A stretch of DNA of 64,000 bases, taken from positions 124,001 through 188,000 of the forward strand of contig CAUTML010000001.1 in the NCBI GenBank assembly GCA_963539845.1. Direction: 5' to 3'. The notes under the pieces were generated by a model, which worked only from the letters and a program-made list of their open reading frames with translations, made no database searches and had not been told where the DNA came from. Each line of letters begins with the position of its first letter. The first letter of the stretch is position 1. The stretch is from CAMUQR01 sp963539845. Lineage in GTDB: Bacteria; Patescibacteriota; Saccharimonadia; Saccharimonadales; Saccharimonadaceae. The translations under genes and the position numbers were made by a program. Below are positions 36,464 through 48,612 of this stretch, in pieces.

Positions 36464-37465
36464 TTATTTTTGGCTTGATTTAACAGTCCAATTCCAGGAA
36501 TCTTTACATGATTGATTGATGGTCAGATCTGCGCGCCAACCGAACACTTGTTCGGCCTTTTGAGGATTAGCAACAATTACCGCGATATCACCTGGCCGTC
36601 GCTCGGTAATTTTGTAAGGAATGGAATGACCACAAGCTGTTTCAACAGCGTGAATAATGTCAAAGACGGAACTGCCTTTGCCAGTGCCGAGATTATAAGC
36701 GACAAAACCATTTGCAGTTTCATTCAAAGCTACCAAATGTCCTTTCGCCAAATCCACAACGTGAATATAATCACGGATTCCGGTGCCATCAGGCGTGTCA
36801 TAATCATTACCGAAAACCCTAACTTCTGGCAATTCGCCATTAGCCACTTTCAAAACAAAAGGCAATAAGTTATTGGGAATGTCTTTGGGGTTTTCACCGA
36901 TTAGACCCGATGGATGGGCGCCAATTGGATTAAAATAGCGCAGAGAAACAACTTGAAACTCTGGATCCGCCACGCAGACATCACGCATGATTTGTTCAAT
37001 CATATGCTTGGTGTGGCTATATGGGTTGGTAATTCCGATGCCAGTTTGATCGGTTTCTGAATAAGGCGCTGGACAAGTGCCATAAACCGTGGCTGTTGAG
37101 CTAAAAATCAACTGTCTGACGTTGTATTTTTGCATAATTTTAATCAAATTAATGCTGGCGTTAAGATTGTTATTATAATACATCAATGGTTTAGCGACTG
37201 ATTCACCAACTGCTTTGAAGCCAGCGAAGTGAATCACTGCGTCAATTTGGTGTTTTTGAAAAATCTGTTCAAGCTCAGGGCTAGCTACGTCCATTTCATA
37301 AAAAATTGGTTTAACGCCCGTAATTGACTCAATTCGCTCAATAATATCAGCCGAGGAATTGCTTAAATTATCAACAATAATTGTTTGATAGCCGTTTTCA
37401 ATAAGTTCAACGGCAGTATGCGAACCGATGTAACCGGCACCACCAGTTAATAAAATTGTTTTCAT
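36464..37465 (-). CDS. galE: UDP-glucose 4-epimerase
   Basis: 333 residues, interconverting UDP-glucose and UDP-galactose. TGGAGYIGSHT (NAD site), HFAGFKAVGES, SSTATVYG (catalytic Ser) and PYSHTKHMIE (Tyr-x3-Lys) are all present. It supplies UDP-galactose to the polysaccharide locus on its left. Monocistronic, leaderless-type start. Confidence 0.95.
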   Translation of the reverse strand: MKTILLTGGAGYIGSHTAVELIENGYQTIIVDNLSNSSADIIERIESITGVKPIFYEMDVASPELEQIFQKHQIDAVIHFAGFKAVGESVAKPLMYYNNNLNASINLIKIMQKYNVRQLIFSSTATVYGTCPAPYSETDQTGIGITNPYSHTKHMIEQIMRDVCVADPEFQVVSLRYFNPIGAHPSGLIGENPKDIPNNLLPFVLKVANGELPEVRVFGNDYDTPDGTGIRDYIHVVDLAKGHLVALNETANGFVAYNLGTGKGSSVFDIIHAVETACGHSIPYKITERRPGDIAVIVANPQKAEQVFGWRADLTINQSCKDSWNWTVKSSQK

Positions 37466-37471
37466 AACTTA

Positions 37472-37477
37472 ATTCTA
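37472..37477 (-). promoter_or_regulatory. -10 box of galE, leaderless type
   Basis: TAGAAT on the minus strand, 6 nt before the ATG. Confidence 0.5.
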
Positions 37478-37530
37478 CCATAAAATAAAGATTATTTTTT
37501 AGAAAATCAGCGACAAAAAAGTATTTTCTA

Positions 37531-37559
37531 TTGCCAAACTCAACTATTTTTGCTATAAT
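37531..37559 (+). promoter_or_regulatory. Promoter of rpoB-rpoC
   Basis: TTGCCA at 37531-37536, 17-bp spacer, TATAAT at 37554-37559. A 120-nt leader follows with a GTGGCCAC palindrome between TGTC and GACA, a hairpin that may be regulatory. Confidence 0.8.
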
Positions 37560-37683
37560 CTATCTCATAGAAAGTATAGTGCTCGTTTTTTAGTGTTGTC
37601 TGGTGGCCACGGACAACTCAATCAGAGCGACTAGTGTTATCTATTTTGTGCCGTCAATAATAACTAACAAGAGGAGAGGTTTA

Positions 37684-41034
<3,351 letters not shown>

Positions 41035-41035
41035 T

Positions 41036-44000
41036 ATGGCTTATAGTCCAAATTTTAAAGACGTTGATTTTGACGCGGTGCGCTTGGCGGTAGCTTCACC
41101 AGAAGACATTCTGAACTGGAGCTATGGTGAAGTCACCAAGCCAGAAACTATCAACTATCGCACCCAAAAACCTGAACGCGATGGTCTGTTCTGTGAACGT
41201 ATTTTCGGTCCAGTCAAAGATATCAATCCTCATGACAACAAGTATAAAGGCGTTCGTTCGCGTGAAGCTGCGGTTGACAAAAACGGTGAATTAGTTACCA
41301 AATCAGCCGTTCGCCGCGAGCGCATGGGTCACATTACTCTTGCGACCCCAGTGGCGCACATTTGGTTTATGCGTGGCACCCCGAGCGCCGTTAGTATGAT
41401 TTTGGGCATGACTGTCAAAAACATCGAGCGCGTGGTTTATTTCGCTAGCTATGCTATTTTGAAAGTTGACGAGGATAAGCGCGACCAAATGCTCAAAGAC
41501 GCTGAAACTACCTATGAAGCCGCTAAGTTCGCCATCAAAATTCGTTATGAAAAAGCTGCTGCTGGCGAATCCACCGAGGAAACACTGGCAAGTTTGAGCG
41601 TGGAAAATCTAGCCAAGCGCCAAACTAAAGAGCTCGAAGAACTCGACGCTGAGTATTTGACTAAAAAATCAACCCTTGAGGGCTTGGTTAAAGGCGCGCT
41701 GATGAGTGAGACCGAATATCGCGAATTACCAGAAGAATACGATGAGTTGATTGAAGTTGGCATGGGTGGTAAAGCGATCAAAACCCTGCTCGACGAAATT
41801 GATCTGGAGCAACTAATTGCTGATTTGGCCGAAAAAGCCGCTAAAGCCAAAGGTCAATCCCGCAAAAAAGTCCTCAAGCGCCTTAAAATGCTCGAGGGCA
41901 TGCACAATGCCGGCATCAAACCAAGTCACTTGGTGATGACTGTTTTGCCAGTAATTCCGCCAGAATTGCGTCCGATGGTTCAACTGACCGGTGGTCGTTT
42001 CGCTACTAGCGACTTAAACGACCTCTATCGTCGGGTTATTAACCGCAACAATCGTCTCAAAAAACTGCTCGACATGAACGCTCCAGAAGTGATCTGTCGT
42101 AACGAGATGCGTATGCTTCAAGAAGCCGTCGACTCGATTATCGATAACTCAGCCGCTCGTGGCAATCGAGTAGCTTCCTCAGCTGGTGGTCGTCGCAAGC
42201 TAAAATCACTTAGCGATTCGCTCAAGGGTAAACAAGGCCGTTTCCGTCAAAATCTGCTTGGTAAACGCGTTGATTACTCTGGTCGTTCGGTGATTGTGGT
42301 TGGTCCAGAGCTGACTATCGACCAATGTGGCTTGCCGAAACAAATGGCACTAGAATTGTTTAAACCATTTGTAATTTCTTGGTTAATCCGCAACAATTAC
42401 GCTCACAACATTCGCTCAGCCACTCGCTTAATCGAAGCCGGCGAAACCGAAGTTTGGGACGCTCTCGACGAAGTAATTGTCGGTCGCTACGTGCTATTAA
42501 ACCGTGCGCCATCGCTGCACCGCCTCAGTATTTTAGCCTTTCAACCAGTACTGATCGACGGCAAAGCCATCCAGCTCCATCCACTAGTGGCGACTGGATT
42601 TAACGCTGACTACGACGGTGACCAGATGGCAGTTCACTTGCCACTTTCGGCTAAAGCTCAGGAAGAAGCTCGTCAATTGATGACCGCCCAACGCAATTTG
42701 CTCAAGCCAGCCGACGGTTCACCAGTTCTAAACATTAACCAAGACATTGTGCTCGGCAACTACTATTTGACTTACGACAAACCAAAATACGCCAACGACG
42801 AACGCAAAGCCTTTACCTCGGTTTATGAAGCCGAAATGGCTTACGAAAACGGTTTGATTGCTTTACAATCGCCAATTCGAGTCCATACCAAAGGCCTCAA
42901 ACGCGACACGACACTCGGTCGAGTTTATTTCAACGAAGTCTTGCCCAAAGATTTCCCATATCAAGAAGGCCCACAAGACAAGAAAAGCCTCAAAAAAGTC
43001 ATGGCTAAAATTTATGAACAATACGGCGCCGAAGAAACCGTCAAAACGGCCGACCGCCTCAAGGACCTATCGTTCCACTACGCTACCATCGGTGCAATTT
43101 CAGCCGGCAAAGATGACTATGTGCGCTTTGACGAAGTCGATGATTTAATCAAACAGGGTGACCAATCCGCTAAAGCTGTCGCTGAGCAATACGACGATGG
43201 TTTAATTAACAACGACGAGCGCTACAAGCTGACCGTTAATGTCTGGCGCGGTGTTGATGATGAAATTAAAAACCTGGTCCAAGATCGCCTCAAGCACATG
43301 GACACTGGTATTAGCGTGATGGTTAACTCTGGGGCGCGTGGTAGCGTCTCCAACGTCAAATTAGCCTCGGCTAACATCGGCGTGCTGGTGGACGTCATGA
43401 ACAAAGAAATTGAGCTCCCAGTGCGTTCATCTTACCTCCAAGGTCTATCATCGTTGGAAGCTTACGTGGCTACTCGTGGTGCGCGTCAAGGTTTGATTTC
43501 TACCGCCTTAAAAACCGCCGACTCTGGTTATCTAACTCGTCGTCTGGTAGATGTGGCGCAGGATATCTTCACTATTGATGATGAAATGGTTGACGTCGCC
43601 GATCCGGGTTACACTATTTACCGCGATGAAACCAAAGAAACTATGGTGGACTTTGCACAACGCATTCGTGGTCGTTACGCCTCCGCCGATGTGCCAGGTT
43701 ATGTTAAAAAAGACCAGCTCATCACCGAAGCAATCGCTGACGCCATCGAAGTCGACCAAAACATCGACCAAGTGTCAATCAAAAGCATCTTATCGGCTAA
43801 AACCCTACACGGCATTCCACGCCAAAGTTACGGCGTCGATATGGCGACCGGTAGCTTGGTGGACGCTTATCAGCCAGTCGGCGTGATCGCTGCTCAATCG
43901 CTTGGTGAGCCGGGTACTCAGTTGACCTTGAACGTCTTCCACAGCTCGGGTGTGGCCGGCGGTGACATTACTCAAGGTTTGCCTCGTGTTGAAGAGCTAT

Positions 44001-44917
44001 TCGAAGCCCGCAAACCAAAAGGTCAAGCTTACGTCACTGAGATCACTGGTACGGTTGATATCTGGGAAGAGGGCAGTAAACACATCATCCAAATTACCCC
44101 AACCGAAGGCAAAACCGAAAAAATCGCCCTCGACGATCGCATCGCTCAGGTTAAAACCGGTTCTTACGTTAAAGCTGGTGACGTCTTAGCAAAAGCTACC
44201 GACGACAAAAAACCACTAGTGGCACCATTTGATGGTGAAGTTGAAGTCACCAAGACTCACATTATCATCAAATCAGTCGCTTCGGCGCCAGTTCGCTACG
44301 AAGTGCCAAGCCGAGTCCAATTGACCGTTACAGCTGGTGATCAAGTTTCGGCTGGTGACCGCTTAACCCTCGGTTCGCTCAATCTGCAGGATTTGATGCG
44401 CCTCAAGGGTATCGAAGCTACTCAGCGCTATATTATCAACGAAGTATTGCGCATTTATGCTGCTCAAGGCCAAGATGTGTCCGCTAAACACTTGGAAATC
44501 ATCGTCAAACAGATGTTTAGCCGAGTCCAAGTCGAAGATGCTGGCGACTCAATGTTTGTCACTGGTGATATCGTCTCGGCCGCTGCGGTTGAAGACGCTA
44601 ACGAACAACTAGCCGAAGCCGGCAAAGAGCTGATCGTTTACAAGCAACTCTTGCTCGGTATTACCAAAGTGTCAATCTGGAGTGACAGCTTCCTGTCGGC
44701 CGCTTCTTTCCAAGATACCACTCGAGTCCTAATCAACGCTGCCACCAGTGGTCGTATTGATTACCTCAAAGGTCTCAAAGAAAACGTGATCATCGGTCAC
44801 AAGATCCCAGTTGGCACTGGCGCACCGCTTGCTAAAGATCCACCATTAACTGACTATACTGCCAAAATTGAGCCTAGCGCTGACGATATTTCGGAAGATA
44901 TCGCCGATATCGCCTAA
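41036..44917 (+). CDS. rpoC: DNA-directed RNA polymerase subunit beta'
   Basis: 1293 residues. The catalytic loop reads NADYDGDQMAVHLPLS (Tyr at 526 where Phe is otherwise near-universal); the three Mg-binding Asp are kept. The bridge helix, trigger loop (QSLGEPGTQLTLNVFHSSG) and ITQGLPRVEELFEARKPKG are normal. Both zinc sites are missing: residues 62-89 keep the flanking sequence (KYKGVR, RRERMGHI) but none of the four Cys, and the C-terminal site reads SAKTLHGIPRQSYG in place of the usual C-x6-C-x2-C. Only three cysteines remain in the protein. GGAGGAG precedes the ATG. Confidence 0.97.
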   Translation: MAYSPNFKDVDFDAVRLAVASPEDILNWSYGEVTKPETINYRTQKPERDGLFCERIFGPVKDINPHDNKYKGVRSREAAVDKNGELVTKSAVRRERMGHITLATPVAHIWFMRGTPSAVSMILGMTVKNIERVVYFASYAILKVDEDKRDQMLKDAETTYEAAKFAIKIRYEKAAAGESTEETLASLSVENLAKRQTKELEELDAEYLTKKSTLEGLVKGALMSETEYRELPEEYDELIEVGMGGKAIKTLLDEIDLEQLIADLAEKAAKAKGQSRKKVLKRLKMLEGMHNAGIKPSHLVMTVLPVIPPELRPMVQLTGGRFATSDLNDLYRRVINRNNRLKKLLDMNAPEVICRNEMRMLQEAVDSIIDNSAARGNRVASSAGGRRKLKSLSDSLKGKQGRFRQNLLGKRVDYSGRSVIVVGPELTIDQCGLPKQMALELFKPFVISWLIRNNYAHNIRSATRLIEAGETEVWDALDEVIVGRYVLLNRAPSLHRLSILAFQPVLIDGKAIQLHPLVATGFNADYDGDQMAVHLPLSAKAQEEARQLMTAQRNLLKPADGSPVLNINQDIVLGNYYLTYDKPKYANDERKAFTSVYEAEMAYENGLIALQSPIRVHTKGLKRDTTLGRVYFNEVLPKDFPYQEGPQDKKSLKKVMAKIYEQYGAEETVKTADRLKDLSFHYATIGAISAGKDDYVRFDEVDDLIKQGDQSAKAVAEQYDDGLINNDERYKLTVNVWRGVDDEIKNLVQDRLKHMDTGISVMVNSGARGSVSNVKLASANIGVLVDVMNKEIELPVRSSYLQGLSSLEAYVATRGARQGLISTALKTADSGYLTRRLVDVAQDIFTIDDEMVDVADPGYTIYRDETKETMVDFAQRIRGRYASADVPGYVKKDQLITEAIADAIEVDQNIDQVSIKSILSAKTLHGIPRQSYGVDMATGSLVDAYQPVGVIAAQSLGEPGTQLTLNVFHSSGVAGGDITQGLPRVEELFEARKPKGQAYVTEITGTVDIWEEGSKHIIQITPTEGKTEKIALDDRIAQVKTGSYVKAGDVLAKATDDKKPLVAPFDGEVEVTKTHIIIKSVASAPVRYEVPSRVQLTVTAGDQVSAGDRLTLGSLNLQDLMRLKGIEATQRYIINEVLRIYAAQGQDVSAKHLEIIVKQMFSRVQVEDAGDSMFVTGDIVSAAAVEDANEQLAEAGKELIVYKQLLLGITKVSIWSDSFLSAASFQDTTRVLINAATSGRIDYLKGLKENVIIGHKIPVGTGAPLAKDPPLTDYTAKIEPSADDISEDIADIA

Positions 44918-44938
44918 AACCAGGCTTTTTCCGCCAAA

Positions 44939-44971
44939 AAAACAAGCTCTCGCCCCTCGGGAGCTTGTTTT
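44939..44971 (+). terminator. Terminator of rpoBC
   Basis: 11-bp stem, arms 44939-44949 and 44961-44971, ending in TTTT. Confidence 0.8.
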
Positions 44972-45041
44972 AAAGCCTCTAATTTGATTTTTGGAGCAAT
45001 ATCAGTCATAATAGCCAGAAATAAGCAAAAGGAGCTAAACC

Positions 45042-45320
45042 ATGCCTAAAACCCCTTTAAACGCAAATAAGCCCTCAAAAACCACCATTTTTGTCGACGG
45101 TTTGCTGATTTTCATGCTACTGACCCCGATTTTGACCTTGGGAATTGATTATTTGGCGCTTAATTCCGACAATAACCCACCTTTTTCCAAGCTAAAACCC
45201 GACACTTGTCGCAATGATGGCGGAACTTGCACTTATCAGGGGCTATGGTATCAAATCACTCGTTGGCGTAAAATCGACCAAAAACCCCATAACCAAGTCA
45301 CTTTTTGGGTATTTAACTAG
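45042..45320 (+). CDS. Small membrane protein, unknown
   Basis: 92 residues with one hydrophobic span (about 18-38) and an outside-facing tail containing two cysteines (TCRNDGGTCTYQG) that could form a disulfide. GGAG lies 8 nt before the ATG, and CATAAT at 45008-45013 may be the -10. No family recognised. Its 3' end runs into the -35 region of the rpsL promoter. Confidence 0.55.
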   Translation: MPKTPLNANKPSKTTIFVDGLLIFMLLTPILTLGIDYLALNSDNNPPFSKLKPDTCRNDGGTCTYQGLWYQITRWRKIDQKPHNQVTFWVFN

Positions 45321-45329
45321 CTTTTTGGC

Positions 45330-45358
45330 TTGATTTTTGCCTGATTTTTTGTTATAAT
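45330..45358 (+). promoter_or_regulatory. Promoter of the rpsL-rpsG-fusA operon
   Basis: TTGATT at 45330-45335, 17-bp spacer, TATAAT at 45353-45358. A leader of about 128 nt follows, with a TAGGGAG site near its end. Confidence 0.75.
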
Positions 45359-45493
45359 GATGAAGAGTTTCGATTTATCGAGATTGTTCGTGTTGTGTAC
45401 CACGGAGCTATCTTGGATAAATAACACGACTAAAGTAGGGTGCTGCCGAAACAGTCGTCATATTACTTAAAACATAGGGAGTATTTTTAAAGA

Positions 45494-45907
45494 ATGCCAA
45501 CAATCAATCAGTTGGTGCGTAAACCACGCAAAACGGCGACCAAAAAATCAAAGTCGCCAGCGCTTGGTTCCATCACCAATACGCTCAAAACTCGTCGTTA
45601 CGAGCAAAACTCACCATTCAAACGTGGTGTCTGTGTCAAAGTTACCACCAAAACCCCGAAAAAACCAAACTCAGCGCTTCGTAAAGTTGCTCGTGTCCGT
45701 TTGACCAATGGTCAGGAAGTTTGGGCATATATCGGCGGTGAAGGTCATAACCTTCAGGAACACGCCGTCGTGCTAGTGCGCGGTGGTCGCGTGCCGGATC
45801 TTCCAGGTGTGCGCTATCACATCGTTCGTGGGGCGCTTGACCTCCAAGGCGTAACTGATCGCAAACAAGGTCGTAGCAAATACGGTGCGAAGAAAGGAAA
45901 CAAATAG
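45494..45907 (+). CDS. rpsL: 30S ribosomal protein S12
   Basis: 137 residues, decoding-centre protein. TPKKPNSALRK (with the first streptomycin lysine) and IGGEGHNLQEH are canonical. The second lysine site, usually RVKDLPG, reads RVPDLPG (Pro101, equivalent to E. coli K87). Basic N-terminal extension as in other bacteria. First gene of the str operon. Confidence 0.97.
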   Translation: MPTINQLVRKPRKTATKKSKSPALGSITNTLKTRRYEQNSPFKRGVCVKVTTKTPKKPNSALRKVARVRLTNGQEVWAYIGGEGHNLQEHAVVLVRGGRVPDLPGVRYHIVRGALDLQGVTDRKQGRSKYGAKKGNK

Positions 45908-45909
45908 TC

Positions 45910-46386
45910 ATGCCTCGCAAAGTTACTGCAAAATTACAACGAACTGTTAAACCAGACCGCAAATACAACAGCGTTTTGGTTCAAAAATTAATCAACAAAT
46001 CAATGCTGAACGGCAAAAAAGAAGTGGCTGAAAAAGCAGTTTATGGCGCTTTGGAAATGGCCGCTCGCACCCTCAAAAGCGACAATCCACTCGAAGTTTT
46101 CGAAAAAGCCTTGAAAAACATTTCACCAAGTTTCGAAGTCCGTTCCACTCGCGTCGGTGGGGCTAACTACCAAATTCCTTACCCAATTTCGGGTCACCGC
46201 CAACAACACTTTGCGTTTAGCTGGCTAGTCCAAGCTTCACGCTCCAAAACCGGCATGCCTTACATGAAACGTCTCGGCACTGAAATCGTTGACGCATACA
46301 ACGAAACTGGCATTGCTTTTAAGAAAAAAGAAGATACTCACAAAATGGCCGAAGCCAACCGGGCTTTTGCGCATTTTGCACGATAA
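45910..46386 (+). CDS. rpsG: 30S ribosomal protein S7
   Basis: 158 residues, the 16S rRNA 3'-domain nucleator. LINKSMLNGKKEVAEKAVY, NISPSFEVRSTRVGGANYQ and the C-terminal KKKEDTHKMAEANRAFAHF match the family. It starts 2 nt after rpsL. Confidence 0.97.
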   Translation: MPRKVTAKLQRTVKPDRKYNSVLVQKLINKSMLNGKKEVAEKAVYGALEMAARTLKSDNPLEVFEKALKNISPSFEVRSTRVGGANYQIPYPISGHRQQHFAFSWLVQASRSKTGMPYMKRLGTEIVDAYNETGIAFKKKEDTHKMAEANRAFAHFAR

Positions 46387-46410
46387 TAATAGGGTTGGGG
46401 ACATATATTT

Positions 46411-48501
46411 ATGGCAGAAAAAAAATTTACACTTGATAAAATTCGTAACGTCGGTATCATTGCCCATATTGACGCTGGTAAAACCACTACCACCGAAGGT
46501 ATTTTATACCGCACTGGTATCAACCACAAAATCGGTACCGTCCGTGGCGACGACGGTGGGGCAACCACTGACTGGATGGAACAAGAAAAAGAGCGTGGCA
46601 TTACCATTACCTCGGCTGCGGTGACTTGTTTCTGGAAAGATTGCAAAATTAACATCATCGACACCCCGGGACACATCGACTTTACCGCTGAAGTGGAGCG
46701 TTCGCTCCGCGTGCTGGACGGTGCGGTGACGGTGTTTGACGGTAAAATGGGTGTTGAAGCTCAGTCGGAAACCGTCTGGCGCCAAGCTGACAAATACGGC
46801 GTGCCTCGCATTTGTTTTGTTAACAAAATCAACCAAACTGGCGGTGATTTTTACAAATCACTCGAGAGCATTCGCAAACGTTTGAACAAAAACGCCATGC
46901 CAATCCACCTACCAATTGGTTTTGAAAAAGATATTTGCGGTGTGGTTGACTTGATCGACATGAAAGCCTATACCTACCAACAATTCTCTGACAAGTCATT
47001 GACAGTTGGTGAAATTCCAGCCGATATGCTCGACAAAGCCAAAGAAGCTCGCTCAGCGCTGGTTGAATCAGCAGTTGAAGCTGATGACGCTTTGATGGAG
47101 AAGTTCTTCTCTGAAGGCGAAGAGGCAATCTCAATTGATGAACTAAAATCGGCCTTGCGTAAACGCGTCCTTGGCGGTGATTTCTTCCTAGTGACCGGTG
47201 GTGATGGTCGGGGCGTAATCGTCGAAAAAGTGCTTGACTTGATGACTGATTACCTCCCAAGCCCAATTGATATTCCATCAATGGTCGGCACCAATCCAAA
47301 AACCGGCGAAGAAGTCGCTAAACGTTCCGACGAAAACGAACCGATGGCTGGTTTGGCGTTCAAAATCGCGACTGACCCATTTGTTGGTAAGCTGATTTTC
47401 GTTCGTATTTACTCCGGTAAATTAAAGGCTGGCTCTTACATTTTGAACACCATGAGTGGCGAAAAAGAACGGGTTGGTCGAATCGTCCGTATGCACGCTG
47501 ACAAACGCACTGACATCGATGAAGTTTGTGCGGGCGACATCGCTGCGGTTGTTGGTATTAAAAACGTCCGCACTGGTGCGACCTTCTGCGATCCAGCTCA
47601 TCCAGTGATTTTGGAAGGTATCGAGTTCTCTGAACCACCAGTTTCAATCGCAGTTGAACCAAATTCTAAAGCTGACCAAGAAAAAATGGGCATCGCCCTG
47701 AACCGCTTGGCCGAAGAAGACCCAACTTTCCGCGTTCACACCAACGAAGAAACCGGTCAAACCATCATGAGCGGTATGGGTGAATTGCACCTCGAGATTT
47801 TGATTGACCGTATGAAACGTGAATTTAACGTCGAAGCTAACGTCGGTGAACCACAAGTGGCTTATCGCGAAAGTATCAAAGGTACCTCATCAGTCCAAGG
47901 TAAATACATCAAACAATCAGGTGGTCGTGGTCAATACGGTGATGTTTGGATTAAATTTGAACCAAACGAACCCGGCAAAGGCTTCGAATTCATCGACGAA
48001 ATTAAAGGTGGTGTGGTGCCTCAAGAATACCGCAAACCAACCGAACAGGGCATCAAAGAAACCCTCGAAGGTGGTGTGATTGCTGGTTACCCAGTAGTTG
48101 ATGTCAAAGCCACACTGTATGACGGTAGTTACCACGATGTCGACTCCAGCGAATTAGCCTTTAAGATGGCCGGCGCTTACGCTACCCGCGATGGTATCAA
48201 ACAAGCCAACCCAATTCTACTCGAGCCAGTGATGAAAATTGAAGTCACTACTCCAGAAGAATTCATGGGTGATGTGATTGGCGACTTAAACTCTCGCCGT
48301 GGTCGCATCGAAGCTATGGAAGACCTATCAGTTGGCATCAAGCTAATTCGAGCTTTTGTACCGCTCGGTACAATGTTCGGTTACACTTCTGACCTGCGCT
48401 CAATGAGCCAAGGCCGAGCCGCCTCCAGTATGGAGCTGGCGCAATACGAGGAAGTTCCACCTAACGTCGCCAAAGAAATCATCGAAAAACGCGCTAAATA
48501 G
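46411..48501 (+). CDS. fusA: Elongation factor G
   Basis: 696 residues, the translocation GTPase. G1 AHIDAGKTTTTE, G3 DTPGHIDFTAEV, and domains II-V are of normal length. The G4 guanine-recognition motif reads NKIN (residues 138-141) instead of NKxD; the Asp normally bonds to the guanine base. Otherwise the flanks (RICFVNK, QTGGDF) are standard EF-G. A GGTTGGGG sequence serves as a weak ribosome-binding site. Last gene of the operon with rpsL and rpsG. Confidence 0.96.
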   Translation: MAEKKFTLDKIRNVGIIAHIDAGKTTTTEGILYRTGINHKIGTVRGDDGGATTDWMEQEKERGITITSAAVTCFWKDCKINIIDTPGHIDFTAEVERSLRVLDGAVTVFDGKMGVEAQSETVWRQADKYGVPRICFVNKINQTGGDFYKSLESIRKRLNKNAMPIHLPIGFEKDICGVVDLIDMKAYTYQQFSDKSLTVGEIPADMLDKAKEARSALVESAVEADDALMEKFFSEGEEAISIDELKSALRKRVLGGDFFLVTGGDGRGVIVEKVLDLMTDYLPSPIDIPSMVGTNPKTGEEVAKRSDENEPMAGLAFKIATDPFVGKLIFVRIYSGKLKAGSYILNTMSGEKERVGRIVRMHADKRTDIDEVCAGDIAAVVGIKNVRTGATFCDPAHPVILEGIEFSEPPVSIAVEPNSKADQEKMGIALNRLAEEDPTFRVHTNEETGQTIMSGMGELHLEILIDRMKREFNVEANVGEPQVAYRESIKGTSSVQGKYIKQSGGRGQYGDVWIKFEPNEPGKGFEFIDEIKGGVVPQEYRKPTEQGIKETLEGGVIAGYPVVDVKATLYDGSYHDVDSSELAFKMAGAYATRDGIKQANPILLEPVMKIEVTTPEEFMGDVIGDLNSRRGRIEAMEDLSVGIKLIRAFVPLGTMFGYTSDLRSMSQGRAASSMELAQYEEVPPNVAKEIIEKRAK

Positions 48502-48517
48502 TTAATCGTTGATCAAT

Positions 48518-48554
48518 AAAACACCGCCTTGAGTTTCTCGGGGCGGTGTTTTTT
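48518..48554 (+). terminator. Terminator of the rpsL-rpsG-fusA operon
   Basis: 11-bp GC-rich stem (48518-48528 with 48542-48552) followed by a T-run. Confidence 0.85.
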
Positions 48555-48600
48555 GGTGTTTTTTGCTATTTTGGCGGTTTTTAAATTTTAACCATTATGC

Positions 48601-48606
48601 TATACT
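48601..48606 (+). promoter_or_regulatory. -10 box of uppP, leaderless type
   Basis: TATACT with 6 nt to the ATG at 48613, no Shine-Dalgarno. Confidence 0.6.
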
Positions 48607-48612
48607 AATCGT

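Noticed and set aside
37603..37683. Longer N-terminus for RpoB starting at GTG 37603
   Set aside because: The added residues do not resemble RpoB, and a GAGGAGAGG site points to GTG 37684.
41545..41850. Long antisense and alternate-frame open readings across rpoB, rpoC, fusA and tuf
   Set aside because: They follow the codon bias of the true genes, have no start signals and would overlap conserved domains.
45366..45493. rpsL leader as a riboswitch
   Set aside because: No known aptamer core is visible; only a general leader with a ribosome-binding site can be supported.
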